Made by a program: the position numbers and the translations under genes. A stretch of 64,000 bases of DNA, from the NCBI GenBank assembly GCA_021464245.1, contig JADCRB010000035.1, positions 714,762 to 778,761 on the forward strand, given 5' to 3'. Source of the DNA: Carallia brachiata. Taxonomy: Eukaryota > Streptophyta > Magnoliopsida > Malpighiales > Rhizophoraceae. A model generated the notes under the pieces. That model saw only the letters and a list, made by a program, of their open reading frames with translations. It did not search any database and had not been told where the DNA came from. Below are positions 1 through 11,330 of the stretch, piece after piece. Each line of letters begins with the position of its first letter. Within the stretch, counting starts at the first letter, position 1.

Positions 1-682
1 TTGAAATGCCAACAAATCGTGGACATGAACATTTGATTGTTGAAAACTCTTCCCTGATGCAAAGTGGAAATTAATTTCCTGCCAACCTTATTTTGTTGCA
101 TCATTCACCTTCTTCTTCTTTGATTCCTTCTAGAAAACCTTCTCTTTTACACTGAACAATTCACCAAAGATACACCCAAAACGTGGCATAAGACACACAG
201 ATGTTGTAGTTTGCAAAGTAGACTGCTTTATTATCGTGTGATTAGTTTGCATTGCAATACTACGAGGAAGAAACCCAGCTCATGTTTTTTTGACAACCTA
301 GAAATGTACCCAGCAAAGCACCAATACTAAATATCACATATAGAGCTCTCCACAAACATGTGTTCATCAAGAACCCTAGTTTTTTGCACAATCGGCAAAA
401 ATTTTTTTTCCCCAAACATTTTGTCTCTTTTTATTTTCCCTATATTAATTTCTTATTATTTTTTTCTCCAGTTTTTATTTTGTTAAAAGAAAAAATAACG
501 GTCTCTACCTCTTCTACCTTGGCAATTGCGAGCTCCCTACATATCTCCTCTTGCACGTTCTCCATTTCTTTATTTCTTTTTCCTGCACGGGTAATTACAG
601 CAATTAGTTTGCTTCTTATAATTTTAAGGCGTAACCATGTAACAACGCATTAAAGATACATGTATAGTTCATCCAACAACTC

Positions 683-705
683 ATATATATATATATATAT
701 ATATA
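683..705. repeat. (AT)n microsatellite
   Basis: An uninterrupted AT dinucleotide run of about 11 units, seen directly. Confidence 0.9.
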
Positions 706-1188
706 GATTATTCTGCATCATTATGCCTCACAGCAATACTCTACGCTGCATTACCACCAAATTTCTTTCTTTTATGATCATTTGACAATGGCATTGGCAT
801 CAGAGCTAATTTACAGTCACATGCACAGTTCAACTTAAATATGTATAGATGAATACACCCAAAACCGGAAAAAAAAAATATGGATAGAGGAATAAAGATA
901 TTCTTTTGAGTGAATGCCACAATTATACTGTCCAATAAATATTAGTAAATATAAAGAGATAAATATTGAAAATATATTTAATAAAAGAGATAAATTTAAT
1001 AATCCATATTATTTTTTTACTTCACCTATTTAATAATTTCCCGTAATTGCAGCTTAAGACCTTTCGTTTTCAACGAGGGGTTTTAACTCCTAGTATTTTG
1101 TATTAAGAAATTGCCCCATATTGTATACCCTCAGAAAAAAAGTACTTTTATCGATGATTATGTCATGGTCGGACCTATAAGCAAAGCT

Positions 1189-1259
1189 GGGAAATAAAGA
1201 GGACTGTAGACATGTACCAAAAAAAAAAAAAAAAGGAAATAATAAAGAGAACTGTAGAT
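1189..1259 (+). mobile_element. Tail-only poly(A) micro-insertion with direct repeats
   Basis: A short stub catgtacc followed by about 16-17 A lies between two imperfect copies of a sequence reading ggaaataaagaggactgtaga. The right copy carries an extra ata and one substitution. The arrangement is what target-primed reverse transcription leaves when only the tail of a SINE or LINE is copied. The source element cannot be named from so little sequence. Confidence 0.55.
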
Positions 1260-1384
1260 ATAAAATCATTTTTTCTGTTTGTTATTGTTAGACTTCAGTA
1301 TTTGTAAATTATGTTGGACCCCTATTAATCTAATTTAAGCCGAAAAAGACCTACTAAAAAAGTAAAATTCTTCTAATACCTACT

Positions 1385-2295
1385 GTCTTTATAAATAGGC
1401 ATAAAGGTCAATTTTGTCCAAAACTTACGGCTGTTTGTTGATTTTATCCATAACGTTTTTTTTTTATGAAAATCGATAAAAAAAGTTTTCTCCGTCGCAT
1501 AATTATACCTACCGTTAATTTTTTCGTTAATTATACTGACGTGACAGTTGACAGAGTGCCATATCAGTAAAGTTGATGATGTGACAGCTGCCACGTTAGC
1601 GAAATTAATGGTGTGGTCCATGCCACGTCAGCACACGTCATCACTGTTGATGACGTGGCCTGTGCCACGTTATCTCAATTGATAATATGATATTTTTTTA
1701 TTTTTTAAAAATCTAAAGAGAGATTTTTAAAATATATTAATATTTAATTAAAAATGAACTCAATTTAATCTTTCAAAAAAAAATTTTAGTTTATTAAAAA
1801 GTTAAAAAAGAAAATCAATCTAAAATCAATTTTATCTAATAAGATCAAAATCCTTTAAATCGAAATTCTTCTAAAATTAATTTTATTTAATAAAATTAAA
1901 ATCTTTCAAATCCAAAACCCTTCAGACGGCAACTATTTTTATTTTAAATTTTTTATTAAATTAAGTAATTTTTTTGCTAGAAAATTAAATTGAGTTAATT
2001 TTTTTATTAAATATCAACATATTTTTATTTTTATTTTTTAATTTTTGAAAACTAAAAAATGTCACGTAATCAACTTGTGATGACGTGGCACCTGATTGTG
2101 CACAACTTTACTGATATGACATTCCGTCAGCTGCCACGCCAGCAATGTTGATGAAAAAATTAACGGTTGGATATAATTGTGTGACGGAAAAAAATTTTTG
2201 TGCCGATTTTCACAAAAAAAAAATATTATTAATAAAAATCAACAAACAAGTATAGGTTTTGAAAAAAATTAAACTTTATGCCTTATAAATAAGAC
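1385..2295. mobile_element. 0.9-kb element with long terminal inverted repeats
   Basis: The left end (gtctttataaataggcataa) and the reverse complement of the right end (gtcttataaataaggcataa) match. The match continues inward for roughly 150 bp through gtttgttgatttt, gtgaaaatcg, ccgtc and accgttaattttttc. The subterminal regions hold repeated gccacgt/acgtggc motifs, including a perfect 10-bp inverted repeat around 1634-1657. The centre (about 1690-2050) is AT-rich and non-coding. Long inverted repeats without coding capacity fit a non-autonomous Mutator-like element. I could not see a convincing target-site duplication, so the superfamily is inferred. Confidence 0.6.
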
Positions 2296-2529
2296 TTGAA
2301 CTTTTTCTTCTTTATTTTCTTTAATAAAATAAAATAACTTCTTCTGTGGGAACAAAGACCCAAGAAACCTCGTTTTGGACTTAGACGAAGAAATTTGCAA
2401 ATCAAGGGCCTTTGAAAGGGTTCAAATGTTTGGGCCTAGTCATTTTCACTATGCAAAACTACCGATGCGAAAAGGATTTACATGATTGAGTAAAGTTAAA
2501 TTCAGACTAATCATTAATATATTAAGAAA

Positions 2530-3645
2530 GGCTGTTTGGTATGGTTTAAATTTTTTATTTTTTATTTATTTTTTACAAAAAAACAGAAACTATATTTGGT
2601 TTCGTTTTTGTTTTTTGTTTTTTTTTTGTTGAAAAGTTAGAAAGTATTTTTCAAAGAAAAAAATAAATTAGAAAAATAATAAAAGATGTTTTCCCAATTT
2701 GTTTCACTTTCTTTTCTATAATTTCTCTTATAACGTTTTCTCTCTCTATACATGTGTTCACCATATCTCTCTCTACTCATTCTCTCTCAATCCCTCTATT
2801 TTTTCTCTCTCTTCTCTTTCTCTCTCTATCCTCTCTCTCTCTCTTCTCTCTCTACTCATTCTCTCTCTACTCTCACTCTACCATTCCCTCTACTCATTCT
2901 CTCTCTATCCTCTCTCTACCCTCTCTCTCTCTCTCTCTCTCTCATTTTTCTCTCTTTACCATTCTTTTTACTCATTCTTGTTCTATCCACTCGTTTTCTC
3001 CTTTTTCTCCCTCAACTATTCTCTCACCTCATTTTTTCTCTACCCCTCTCTCTTTTTCTCTCTCTAACATTCTCTCTCTACTCACATTCGCTCCTTTTTC
3101 TCACTCTACGATTCTCTCTATTGATTCTCTCTCCACTCTCTCTCTCTTTTTTCTCTCTCTACCATTTTCTCTACTCATTCTCTCTCTACCTACACTCTCT
3201 TTCCTTTTTCTCGCTCTACCATTCTCTCTACTCATTCTTTCTCTACTCTCTCTCTTATTTTTCTCTCTCTACCCATACTTTCTCTCTCCTTTTCTTGCTA
3301 TACTGGTCTCTCTATTCATTCTCTCTCTATCCTCTCTCTCACATTTTTCTCTCTCTACCATTCTCTCTACTCACTTTTTCTTTACCCTCTCTCTCTCTTT
3401 CCTCTCTCTACCATGCTCTTTACTCATTCTCTGTCTATCCTCTTTCTCTCTCCTTTTTCTCTCTCTCTATTCATACTCTTTTTACCATTTCCTTCACTAT
3501 CCTTTCTTTATCTACTTTTTTATTCTTATAGAAAAAAAAATAAAAATTAACAGTAATGAACACAAAAAATTCAACAAATAACAAAAATAGAAAAATAAAA
3601 AATAAGAAACAGTAACAAAAAATTAATAGCGTCTCCAAACGAATC
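2530..3645. mobile_element. hAT-like non-autonomous element with internal minisatellite
   Basis: The left end (ctgtttggtatggttt) and the reverse complement of the right end (attcgtttggagacgct) share a TGTTTGG/CGTTTGG start. Both ends are followed by A- or T-rich sequence containing aaacagaaac or gtttctt. This layout resembles common plant hAT-type miniature elements. The whole interior is a pyrimidine-rich minisatellite. An 8-bp target duplication was not obvious, so the assignment is an inference. Confidence 0.4.
2735..3510 (+). repeat. CT-rich polypyrimidine minisatellite
   Basis: About 780 bp of degenerate repeats built on units such as ctctctctactcattctctc and ctctaccattctctctactc. The top strand is almost purely pyrimidine with scattered A and very rare G. 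All three forward frames stay open for long stretches because the unit lacks stop codons in some phases. The resulting Ser/Leu/Phe proteins are artefacts of composition. Mirror-symmetric polypyrimidine DNA can form triplexes, but that is inference. Confidence 0.85.
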
Positions 3646-4255
3646 ATAAATAAATATGTACCCCATATGGTGTAAGCCATATGGATTTATATTAACTAAG
3701 TGCAAATGTTATGCCATATATGGTGTAAGCCTTCACCTATTGGCTCCTCTTGGAAGCAGATTCACTCATAGTTTATGAATCACTTGTCAAAAAAAATTTT
3801 GGTTGTTACTGATTTTAAACTCCAAAAATTCATTGCCAAATAGAGAATTGACAGACTAAGAGAACAGATAAATATGTGGTCATTGAGCTACAGAGGAGGT
3901 AGGGGTTCCTCCGAACTTCCCCCTTCCTTTTATTAAATGGTAACACCCTTCCTGTAGACTAAAAAAAAAGAAATACATAATGAATCAAATTTTTATTGCT
4001 TGATACAAGAGTCAAATCTAAACAAATTTAAACTCATTTTTTTATATCCTAAAAGATGATCCTTAGTACTGCTAAACCAAAAGTCGCTCAATCCTACTCT
4101 ACCAAAGGACAACTGGTAAATTATTATAGTTAAATAAATAGCGCTCTTTTACGAGCCAAATTCCGCCGTTCTTTCTCCGGACCTGAACAAAAGCAACTCG
4201 ATTTATTACGTCCACTGAGCCAGAACCAATCATACCTTAAGACCAAGAATGCCTC

Positions 4256-4302
4256 AAATTTGGGCCTTTTTTGTTTTTTTGGTCAAAAATTTGGGCCCTT
4301 TT
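4256..4302 (-). mobile_element. Tail-only poly(A) micro-insertion (minus orientation)
   Basis: The direct repeat aaatttgggcctttt / aaatttgggccctttt flanks a tiny insert that on the minus strand reads tgacc followed by an A-rich tail. The GACC-A(n) junction recurs at other micro-insertions in the window. Confidence 0.5.
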
Positions 4303-4402
4303 CATTCAATCTAAAGCCACAGGTTTCGACCCGAGCTCACAGGCTGACAATCAGGCCGCATGGCCCGACAATTCCCCGTGCTCAGTATAATATAACAACT
4401 TT

Positions 4403-4439
4403 GTTAGGCTTTGACCCAAAAAAAAAAAATCGTTAGGCT
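4403..4439 (+). mobile_element. Tail-only poly(A) micro-insertion
   Basis: An 8-bp direct repeat gttaggct flanks ttgaccc followed by about 12 A and tc. The stub is nearly identical to the one at 33834. Confidence 0.5.
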
Positions 4440-4770
4440 ATACTGCTCAAAGCCCACAATTACACCTATATACCGCCTATGAATCATGAAATGAAAGAGT
4501 ATTGGTTTACAGTAGGAATGTTTTTTTTTTAATAATTTTTTACGAATTTATTTTTTTATTGATATAATAAGAAGTTTTTATAATTTTATTTTTTTAAAAT
4601 TAAATCTTTAGTAAATTTAACGTTATTTTAAAATTTAAAATTTTTTTCAAAATTTGTGAAATTTTTTTTGCGAAATTTGTGAAAAAATTTTCGTGATATA
4701 AAGTAAAGAAATGAAGGGCTGTAAGTAGGGGCACGAAGTATAGTTGATTCAAACGAAGCTTCTCTAGAAA

Positions 4771-4792
4771 TGTGTGTGTGTGTGTGTGTGTG
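4771..4792 (+). repeat. (TG)n microsatellite
   Basis: Eleven TG units followed by a T run, seen directly. Confidence 0.9.
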
Positions 4793-5534
4793 TTTTTTTT
4801 TTTATTTTAATATTAACAGTGGAGGACTTGATCGTTATACGAATGTTAAACATGACCAAGAAATATAAAGGGGGAAAAGGATAAAGGAGCGAAATCAAAA
4901 GGAATACGGACCTTTAATTCCCCACTTGTCATAAGGGAAAAAAATTGGTATACTTGCTGTACCAACTGGGCATCATATCATGAAAAAATTTTAGTGACTC
5001 CACTGACATAGCTGAAAAATTGTAATAAAATGATGAAGATTGTTGGATTATTGAATTTATGAATAAATAAAAAATAAATAAATTATTAGATACTGTTAGA
5101 TGAGATTGTGTAGTTAATTGTTGTTACTTATTTGAAGTTATATAATATTACTTTTATATTATTTAAAATTTAAAAAATTTAATGGTATAAAATTTAAGGT
5201 TTAGGTTTTAAGATCTAAAATAATGCCTATTTAAATTAAGATTTCAATTTTGAAAGCACGACTCAATATTTCGCGCTCGGTTAACATAGTCGTGCCGCCC
5301 TTCTTAAAATCCACAAGGAATTTGGGTTTTGTCCATTATGCAAAGTTTGGTTTGTTGCCAACTTTACTAACGAAAGATGATTCCACAAAGACCATTGAAC
5401 CTTTTTTCCGCTGGTGTAAAGTTCTCCAAGGACGGAGATTCCTTCTTGCTTTAGCTGCAATTGAACACGCGAAATTCTTGTCTCGGCCAAAGGTTTGAAA
5501 TTTGTACACCACATTACAACCTTCTTTGCCACAC

Positions 5535-5826
5535 TTTATTTTTTTTTTTTTGTGCACTAAAAAATAGATAGATAAGGGTGGCGCCCAAGCTGACCTGTAA
5601 TAGAGGATTGCGCGAAACTCCACACTAAGGTAAGCTGGGCCAGTAAGCGTTGAATTAGGGAAGGGAGCAAACCTTGCATATCCCAGCTTAGATACCAGAC
5701 CGTTTATTGGACTCAAAGGTGTTCAGTATATATTTAGTTTCACCATACGCCTTGATAACACTTGAACCTAAAATTTTAAGTCAACACATTCGATACTTTA
5801 TTACTAAATCACAACGTATGGAAGTC
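5535..5826 (-). mobile_element. SINE-like element, about 290 bp
   Basis: On the minus strand the element ends in a 14-base A-rich tail (5540-5553 on plus, as T). It is flanked by an 11-bp direct repeat, ctttgccacac at 5524 and ctttaccacac at 5827, differing at one base. Near its 5' end it carries a pol III B-box-like aggttcaagtg and an A-box-like stretch upstream. These are the marks of a tRNA-derived SINE. The overlapping open frames on both strands have no family resemblance and are treated as chance. Confidence 0.6.
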
Positions 5827-5837
5827 CTTTACCACAC

Positions 5838-7225
5838 ATATTGTCCATAGAAGCTGCACAAAAAAAATCCAGTCAAAATCATATGGGATGTCCGCAATCA
5901 AATCAAAAAAAAAAAAAAAAACAGGCTTTCGGTTTGCTTAGTGGAATTTGTTTGCCGTCATTACAGGTGTCAACTACGGTTACATGGGGGCATATATTTG
6001 CGAGTGTTCAATTGAAAGATGATTGTCAAAGTTGGCCCCCCTCACAACTTTTCTGTTCCTGGTGTGCATCATTTTGACTTTGAATTTATGCAAGGAAGCC
6101 CTAAACTCTTGCACTTGATTGTTTCTCAATTAGTAAAAGACAGAAAGGAATTGTTGAAGAAAATCTCTTTCTTGCTTGGCAAAAACGGAAGGAAAATTGA
6201 AAAATGTTACACGCTAGCCCATCAAATTCGGCTGCCAGACGACCAGTGATCCAAGCCCTTGGATTAATTTAAGATCCAAGGGAGTATTGATATTGTTTAA
6301 GCGGCATGATACGCCAAAGGAATGCTTAAACTAATGTCAACCGATAGATCAAATGTTTGTTAATGTAGAGCAAATCAAATCCTTATAGCATAAATCTTTT
6401 GTTGTTCTATATATGATGGATCAAATGTTTAAAAAAGGAAAATACCAAAGGAATGCTTAGTGGGTATTAATCCAGGGGTCTATATACTCTATACATGTTA
6501 CTTCCCCTTCATAACTGAAATTAATTTTTGAGTATAGCACACAAAGAGTATGTATAATTTTTTTTTAGAAGACTACATAGATATGCATTATGCGACATAC
6601 AAAAGATACACATTTAATTAAACAATTTATTTGTTTTCTTTTACATTTTTTACTATTCAATAGTGTAGATGTCATGTATCTACTTTATACTTATTTTTGT
6701 CTACATAACTTTTCCCCTTTTTTTTTTTATGGGTCTTTTGGAACTATTAGACTCTTTTTTTTTTTTTGAGACATCAATGAAATTGAACAAAAAGGTACCA
6801 CACGCTTGTGCAAATATATACTAGGAAAACAGTCGAACATTACCAAAATGCTACAAAATGCGTATCCCACCGACTCGTAAAGATCAGAAAAACACAAATT
6901 CCGTAGCATAATTATCCAAATCTATCGGCGTAACCGAGGTCCATCATGATGATAACAATGCTTGCCTTCCGCAGACGAGGAATGTTTGAAATTCTACAGC
7001 GTTGTATATGTGAATTACTACATATGTGGAAAACAACTAACAATTAGCAAGTTAAACATCTTGATGTTAATCTAGATATTCGGTGTATGAAACATATGAG
7101 GACACTGGAGATTTTTTTTTTTTTTTCAAAAAAAGAGTCGAATCCAATTTGGTGTCTAAATTGCCGAAACAATTATGATTCTGCTGATGAGTAAGGGGCG
7201 CGCGATTATACGTTTCTTTATGTTT
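5838..7225. other. Intergenic DNA, no gene seen
   Basis: AT-rich sequence with a 17-base A run at about 5907-5923 and a duplicated ccaaaggaatgctta at about 6313 and 6446. No exon, splice pattern or RNA gene could be supported. Confidence 0.5.
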
Positions 7226-7636
7226 TCGAGGGATGATAAAGGCAAACCTTTATTTGTGGTTGCTCGTCCTCTCACTTGAAGCCGTTCTGCGGTACTGGCA
7301 GAGCTGCTAGCAATTCGGGTGGCGCTACAGGAGGAAATTGCAAAGGAATATCCACAAGTGGAAGTGGAATCAGAAAGTAGTCTAGCTCTGCAAGCAATAC
7401 AGAAGGGAGGATATGACCTGACCTCCGAGGGACAGATTGCTGAAGATATCAGAATGCTTTCACAAAGTTTCCAGAAATGCTCTTTCGGACATGTGCCTCG
7501 TCAATTAAACGGTGTAGCTCATTCACTAGCTCAAGTTGCTCTGGCTAGGGATCCTGAGATGCTCTCTCCAGAATTTTGTCTAATTCATGTTTTTAATCTC
7601 CTAAAAGAAGATGTAAGAACGTTGGATTATGAATAA
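7226..7636 (+). pseudogene. Retroelement RNase H domain fragment
   Basis: The frame reads RDDKGKPLFVVARPLT, then an in-frame TGA at 7277, then AVLAELLAIRVALQEE, continuing to FGHVPRQLNGVAHSLAQVAL near the end. This is the plant reverse-transcriptase-associated RNase H pattern (AEllAir.al start, hvpR..N..AH.LA end) found in LINE-type retrotransposons. The strand-3 position, usually an acidic VESDS-type motif, reads VESES. No ATG precedes the domain, no reverse transcriptase is visible upstream, and one stop interrupts it. It is best read as a dead fragment. Confidence 0.6.
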
Positions 7637-10530
7637 AAGCTACGGCATCTTCTTCGCTTAAAAAAAAAAAAAAAGTTCGCGCCTCGACACTACAGACGAA
7701 CGGAACAATCAATGTGTCGGCAATAAGTGGAATCAATGATTTTACTTCGCCCAACTTCATTGGTGTATAGAAATGAACGAGTTATGTCTGTCAGCAACCT
7801 CAGTATTAGGTAAATTCAGTTTTGTTTTGCTTTGTTTTCTTATTAAGAGGAGTTGTTAATTGAATTTTCATCTCACTTAATTTGTGGTTCTTAAAATCTA
7901 ATTAGGTGTAAGTCATTTTGGTCATCTGTCTCTCCTATTTTGTATAAGTTTCTCAGCGCCTTCTAGTTAGCTATATGTACGAAATCATTTTATTTTAATA
8001 TAATAATTTCTTTTCATTAAAAAAAAAAGAAGAAATGATTATGTTATGAAACATTCTTTTTTTTCTGATAAGTGTAACTAGATTGATATTTTTCCCAATT
8101 AAATCTAAGTAACTATTAGGCTGAAATTATAAATCAGAATAGATCTGCTGCACATGTACAAATTTAAAATTAGATAAAAAATTAAAATTAGATTAAAAAA
8201 TTAAAAATTAACTGTGGATACAATTTGGTTCAAACATAAAATCGTTTAATTATAAAACTTTCATATGATGTCAACAAATTATTGTACCTAAATCTTTTGG
8301 GTGATTTGTATTGTCTATAGTTATTTTTATGTTTGTAATTTAGTATTTTTGAAAATCATTACTTAGTATATCCGATCGATTTCTATCACAGGTTCGTCAA
8401 AGTATTTGGCAGTGGGTGTTGTTATCGGCAAATTTGTCCAATTGAACTAGATCTAATTAACACTTTGAGATTTGGTAAGTCGGTTGGTATTCTCGTTAGA
8501 AGATTAAGTTTAAATGGGTTTGGTGTCCAATTTGTGAACAGTCATTTTGACCACTTGAGATGTAAGTCATTTGAATCGTATTGTTTTCCTACTTTATACA
8601 AATATTCTTGACGCTTTTGTGTCAGTCCTGTATACAGTTTCGAGGAATATTAATGCAAAGGTTTATATATATAAAGAAAAAAAAAACCTTTTGAGTGAGG
8701 TGCAGAATTTGAATGATGTATTAAACTTTAGCAAAATGTGTAAATAGAGTGTCGGGCTTTTAGTACAGTTGTTTATGACCTTATATTAAAATTTTTTAAT
8801 TTTGTATTCAAGTCGTCTTCTATTACCACTTAAAAAAAAAAAAAAAAAGGACCTAGAGCTTGAAAAAACTTCTAGATCCATATAATTGGAGAAAAGGAAA
8901 CTTGAAATTATGCAAGTGCAATGTCTCAAAAGAAACTTTTATGAATTCCGTGTCTTGCTGTCAAAAGATCTGGAAAAGAAACAAGAAGATGGAATCCAGA
9001 TTACGGGAAGATTGGACGCGGTGGTGGGTGGGGGCTGAGAAGCGAAGCCGGGACGATGCCGAGTTCGGTGGGCTGGTGGTGGGCACTGAGTGGGGAGCAC
9101 TAAATGGGCATGATCTGTGGACCCTTTGATGAATCATTGCTGAGGCAACAAGACAGGTCATGTTACAAAAAGAGTCCAACTAGTGGGACTCATAATGGCG
9201 ATGCGAGACCCGTTTCATTACAATAATAAAATATTTTTGATTTGACAAAAAAAATATATTTTTGAAAAAATTTTATTTTTTAATAAAAAATCACTTGATT
9301 TACTTAAGAAGTAACAAAATGTGTGAATAAACCCAATAAAATTTACAAAAAAAAATCTGGAAAAAAGTGCAACAAAGATACTATTTCATAATATTGCACT
9401 TTTCACTAATTTTCAAGCAATTTCGTTCAGACCACATACACATTTTATCAATTTTTATTGACATTATGTAATTTTATCAAAATATATATATTCTTTTAAA
9501 AATTATTTTATTATGAGTGGAGGCTCCACCGTGGAGCCTCCTAGGCTCCACGTCGCTATCCGTGGCGCCGGGTAGCAATTGCCCGTTAGGAAAAAGCTGA
9601 AAAGGATGATTGGGCCCCACTCTGTGCAGCGTCTGGTTTTTCCGTCCTCGTGGGGTCGAAGCAAATGCACTTTGTTAAGCTCTGTTGCAGCGGCAGTTTT
9701 TTCGGTTGGCCGTTTATACCACTGTTTTACATCTCGCGTTAGCAGTATTTGATTTTTACGTACACGATTTAGTGGCTCATTACGAACTTTTTTTGGGGTC
9801 TAAATATCATATCGCATCCATTTACTTAATACAAAAGCATAATTTTTTTTAACTCTTAAAAAAAATCTATCGCACATATGTCGGTCATTTAATTTGTAGA
9901 TTGAGCTGAATTTTTACCTGTTTTGTACTCAATCAACTCCATCTATATAAGGAACTTATCTCTCGAGTATTGTTGGAATTAAGTATGATTCTTTCAAATT
10001 AATCACAGCGATTGTCTAATCTGAAATTAACAGCGCGCAAGTTCACAGCTAAGCCTGATAGTTTCCAGAGTCAAAGTTTTACAGGTGCTGTCGTTGGGAT
10101 TCAAATCGGGCCACAAGTGGAGGAAGTACGCTAATTAATCAATCAAACTATTACATCGAATGGTATAAAAGCATATCTTAATTTACAACTTAATATACCA
10201 TCTGAAGTGAAAGCCTACTATGTTATTCAGCCCGTATTTCACACGACTGATCTATGTCCGAATACCAACCTCATCACTTCCATACAAGTCGAAATGAATA
10301 TAAATGTCCTCGTTTAAAATGTGCTTGAATAATTGGTTCAAATATCTAGATTCAATGATTACACGTTATTATGTGATAATTAATACTTCCACAATTCACA
10401 TTTTTTCTTTACCAAAAAAATTCAATAGTGTAACGTGGCCACTATTTCTTGTTGGGTCTCCTATTCGGATTATGGACAAGATACTCAAGTACTTAACTAA
10501 AGTTGTCAGAACTGAACTGATTATTAAACT
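7637..10530. other. Intergenic DNA, no gene seen
   Basis: Contains A runs at about 7660-7674 and 8833-8848. Two distantly similar stretches, about 7905-7970 and 8555-8615, share gtaagtcatttt. A GC-richer patch lies at 9510-9720 and carries the hairpin listed separately. No coding exon is supported. Confidence 0.5.
9519..9541. repeat. Perfect 11-bp hairpin
   Basis: ggaggctccac and its exact reverse complement gtggagcctcc are separated by a single C. A third partial copy, taggctccacg, follows immediately. It sits at the edge of a GC-richer patch in otherwise AT-rich DNA. Confidence 0.8.
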
Positions 10531-11330
10531 AGAATGTTAAGAAGTTTAAGTTTCAACCGGTTCAACTAGTTTAACCGCAGTTAAATTGATAAAATCAGTA
10601 TTTAATATTAAATATATAAAAATTAAAATATATGTGTATATAATATACGTAAAGAATAATATGAGATATAAATATTATATATATGTATATAGTAGAATAA
10701 CATATACTTCTAACTTTAAGATATATTATTTACAATTTATTGCAAAGTAAAATTAAAAACTAATAAATTAATATATATAAATATATTAAAAACATAATTA
10801 TATATATATAACATAAATAAATTTCGATTACACATGAATTAAAGATTGTATTTAAATTTTATAGTTGTTATTTTCAAATAATATGATAAAAAAATTTAAT
10901 AAAAGATAATAAATAGTTAAAGCAAATTATATTTTAGAAATTATATTTATATAAAATATTAATTTTTATTTATGTTAAAAATATTATAGTTTAATATAAG
11001 AAATTTGAAAAAATATATGATTAAAGGAGTTTGTTAAATTTTACAATATAATTCTTAAATTTTCAGTTTGAAGAACAAAATAAGTTAAAAAAATTATTTT
11101 ATAAATTTTATATTTATATTTTAAATTAAAAAAATAAGAAAATCCTAACCGGTTCAACCAGAAGAACTGGGACCTGTTCACTGATTTTCGATTGAACCGA
11201 TCAGTTTTCTGGTTTTGAGACCGATTTGCATGTAGACCGATTTTTTATGTGAACCAAACTTAATTAAAAACCGATTCCTGAGTTTTTACTTGAATCGGCC
11301 GATTTGGTCCGATTCTTTCGTCCATATACT
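10531..11330. repeat. AT-rich degenerate repeat with CCGGTTCAAC edges
   Basis: An interior of about 550 bp with almost no G or C (roughly 10600-11140) is bordered on both sides by aaccggttcaac. The right border is followed by several gaaccgat/accgattt variants up to about 11320. This resembles old transposon ends seen in many plant genomes, but I cannot define termini or target duplications. Confidence 0.35.

Larger units (their letters stand above)
1..1384. other. AT-rich intergenic DNA
   Basis: No coding region can be supported here. The stretch is AT-rich with many short A and T runs, a (TA)n microsatellite at about 683-705, and one poly(A) micro-insertion listed separately. The open frames are short, rich in Phe, Lys and Ile, and resemble no family I recognise. 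Confidence 0.6.
3646..5523. other. Intergenic DNA, no gene seen
   Basis: AT-rich, with two poly(A) micro-insertions and a (GT)n run listed separately. A local repeat of catatggtgtaagcc occurs at about 3666 and 3717. I see no coding exon or RNA gene. Confidence 0.55.

Noticed and set aside
2699..3581. Long overlapping open frames (up to 275 codons) rich in Ser, Leu and Phe
   Set aside because: They are produced by the CT-rich minisatellite, which lacks stop codons in three frames. There is no domain, no codon bias and no conserved start.
5336..5716. 126-codon minus-strand open frame and an overlapping plus-strand frame
   Set aside because: The minus-strand frame lies partly inside a minus-strand SINE with target duplications; the overlapping plus-strand frame ends just upstream of it. 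Neither product resembles any family.
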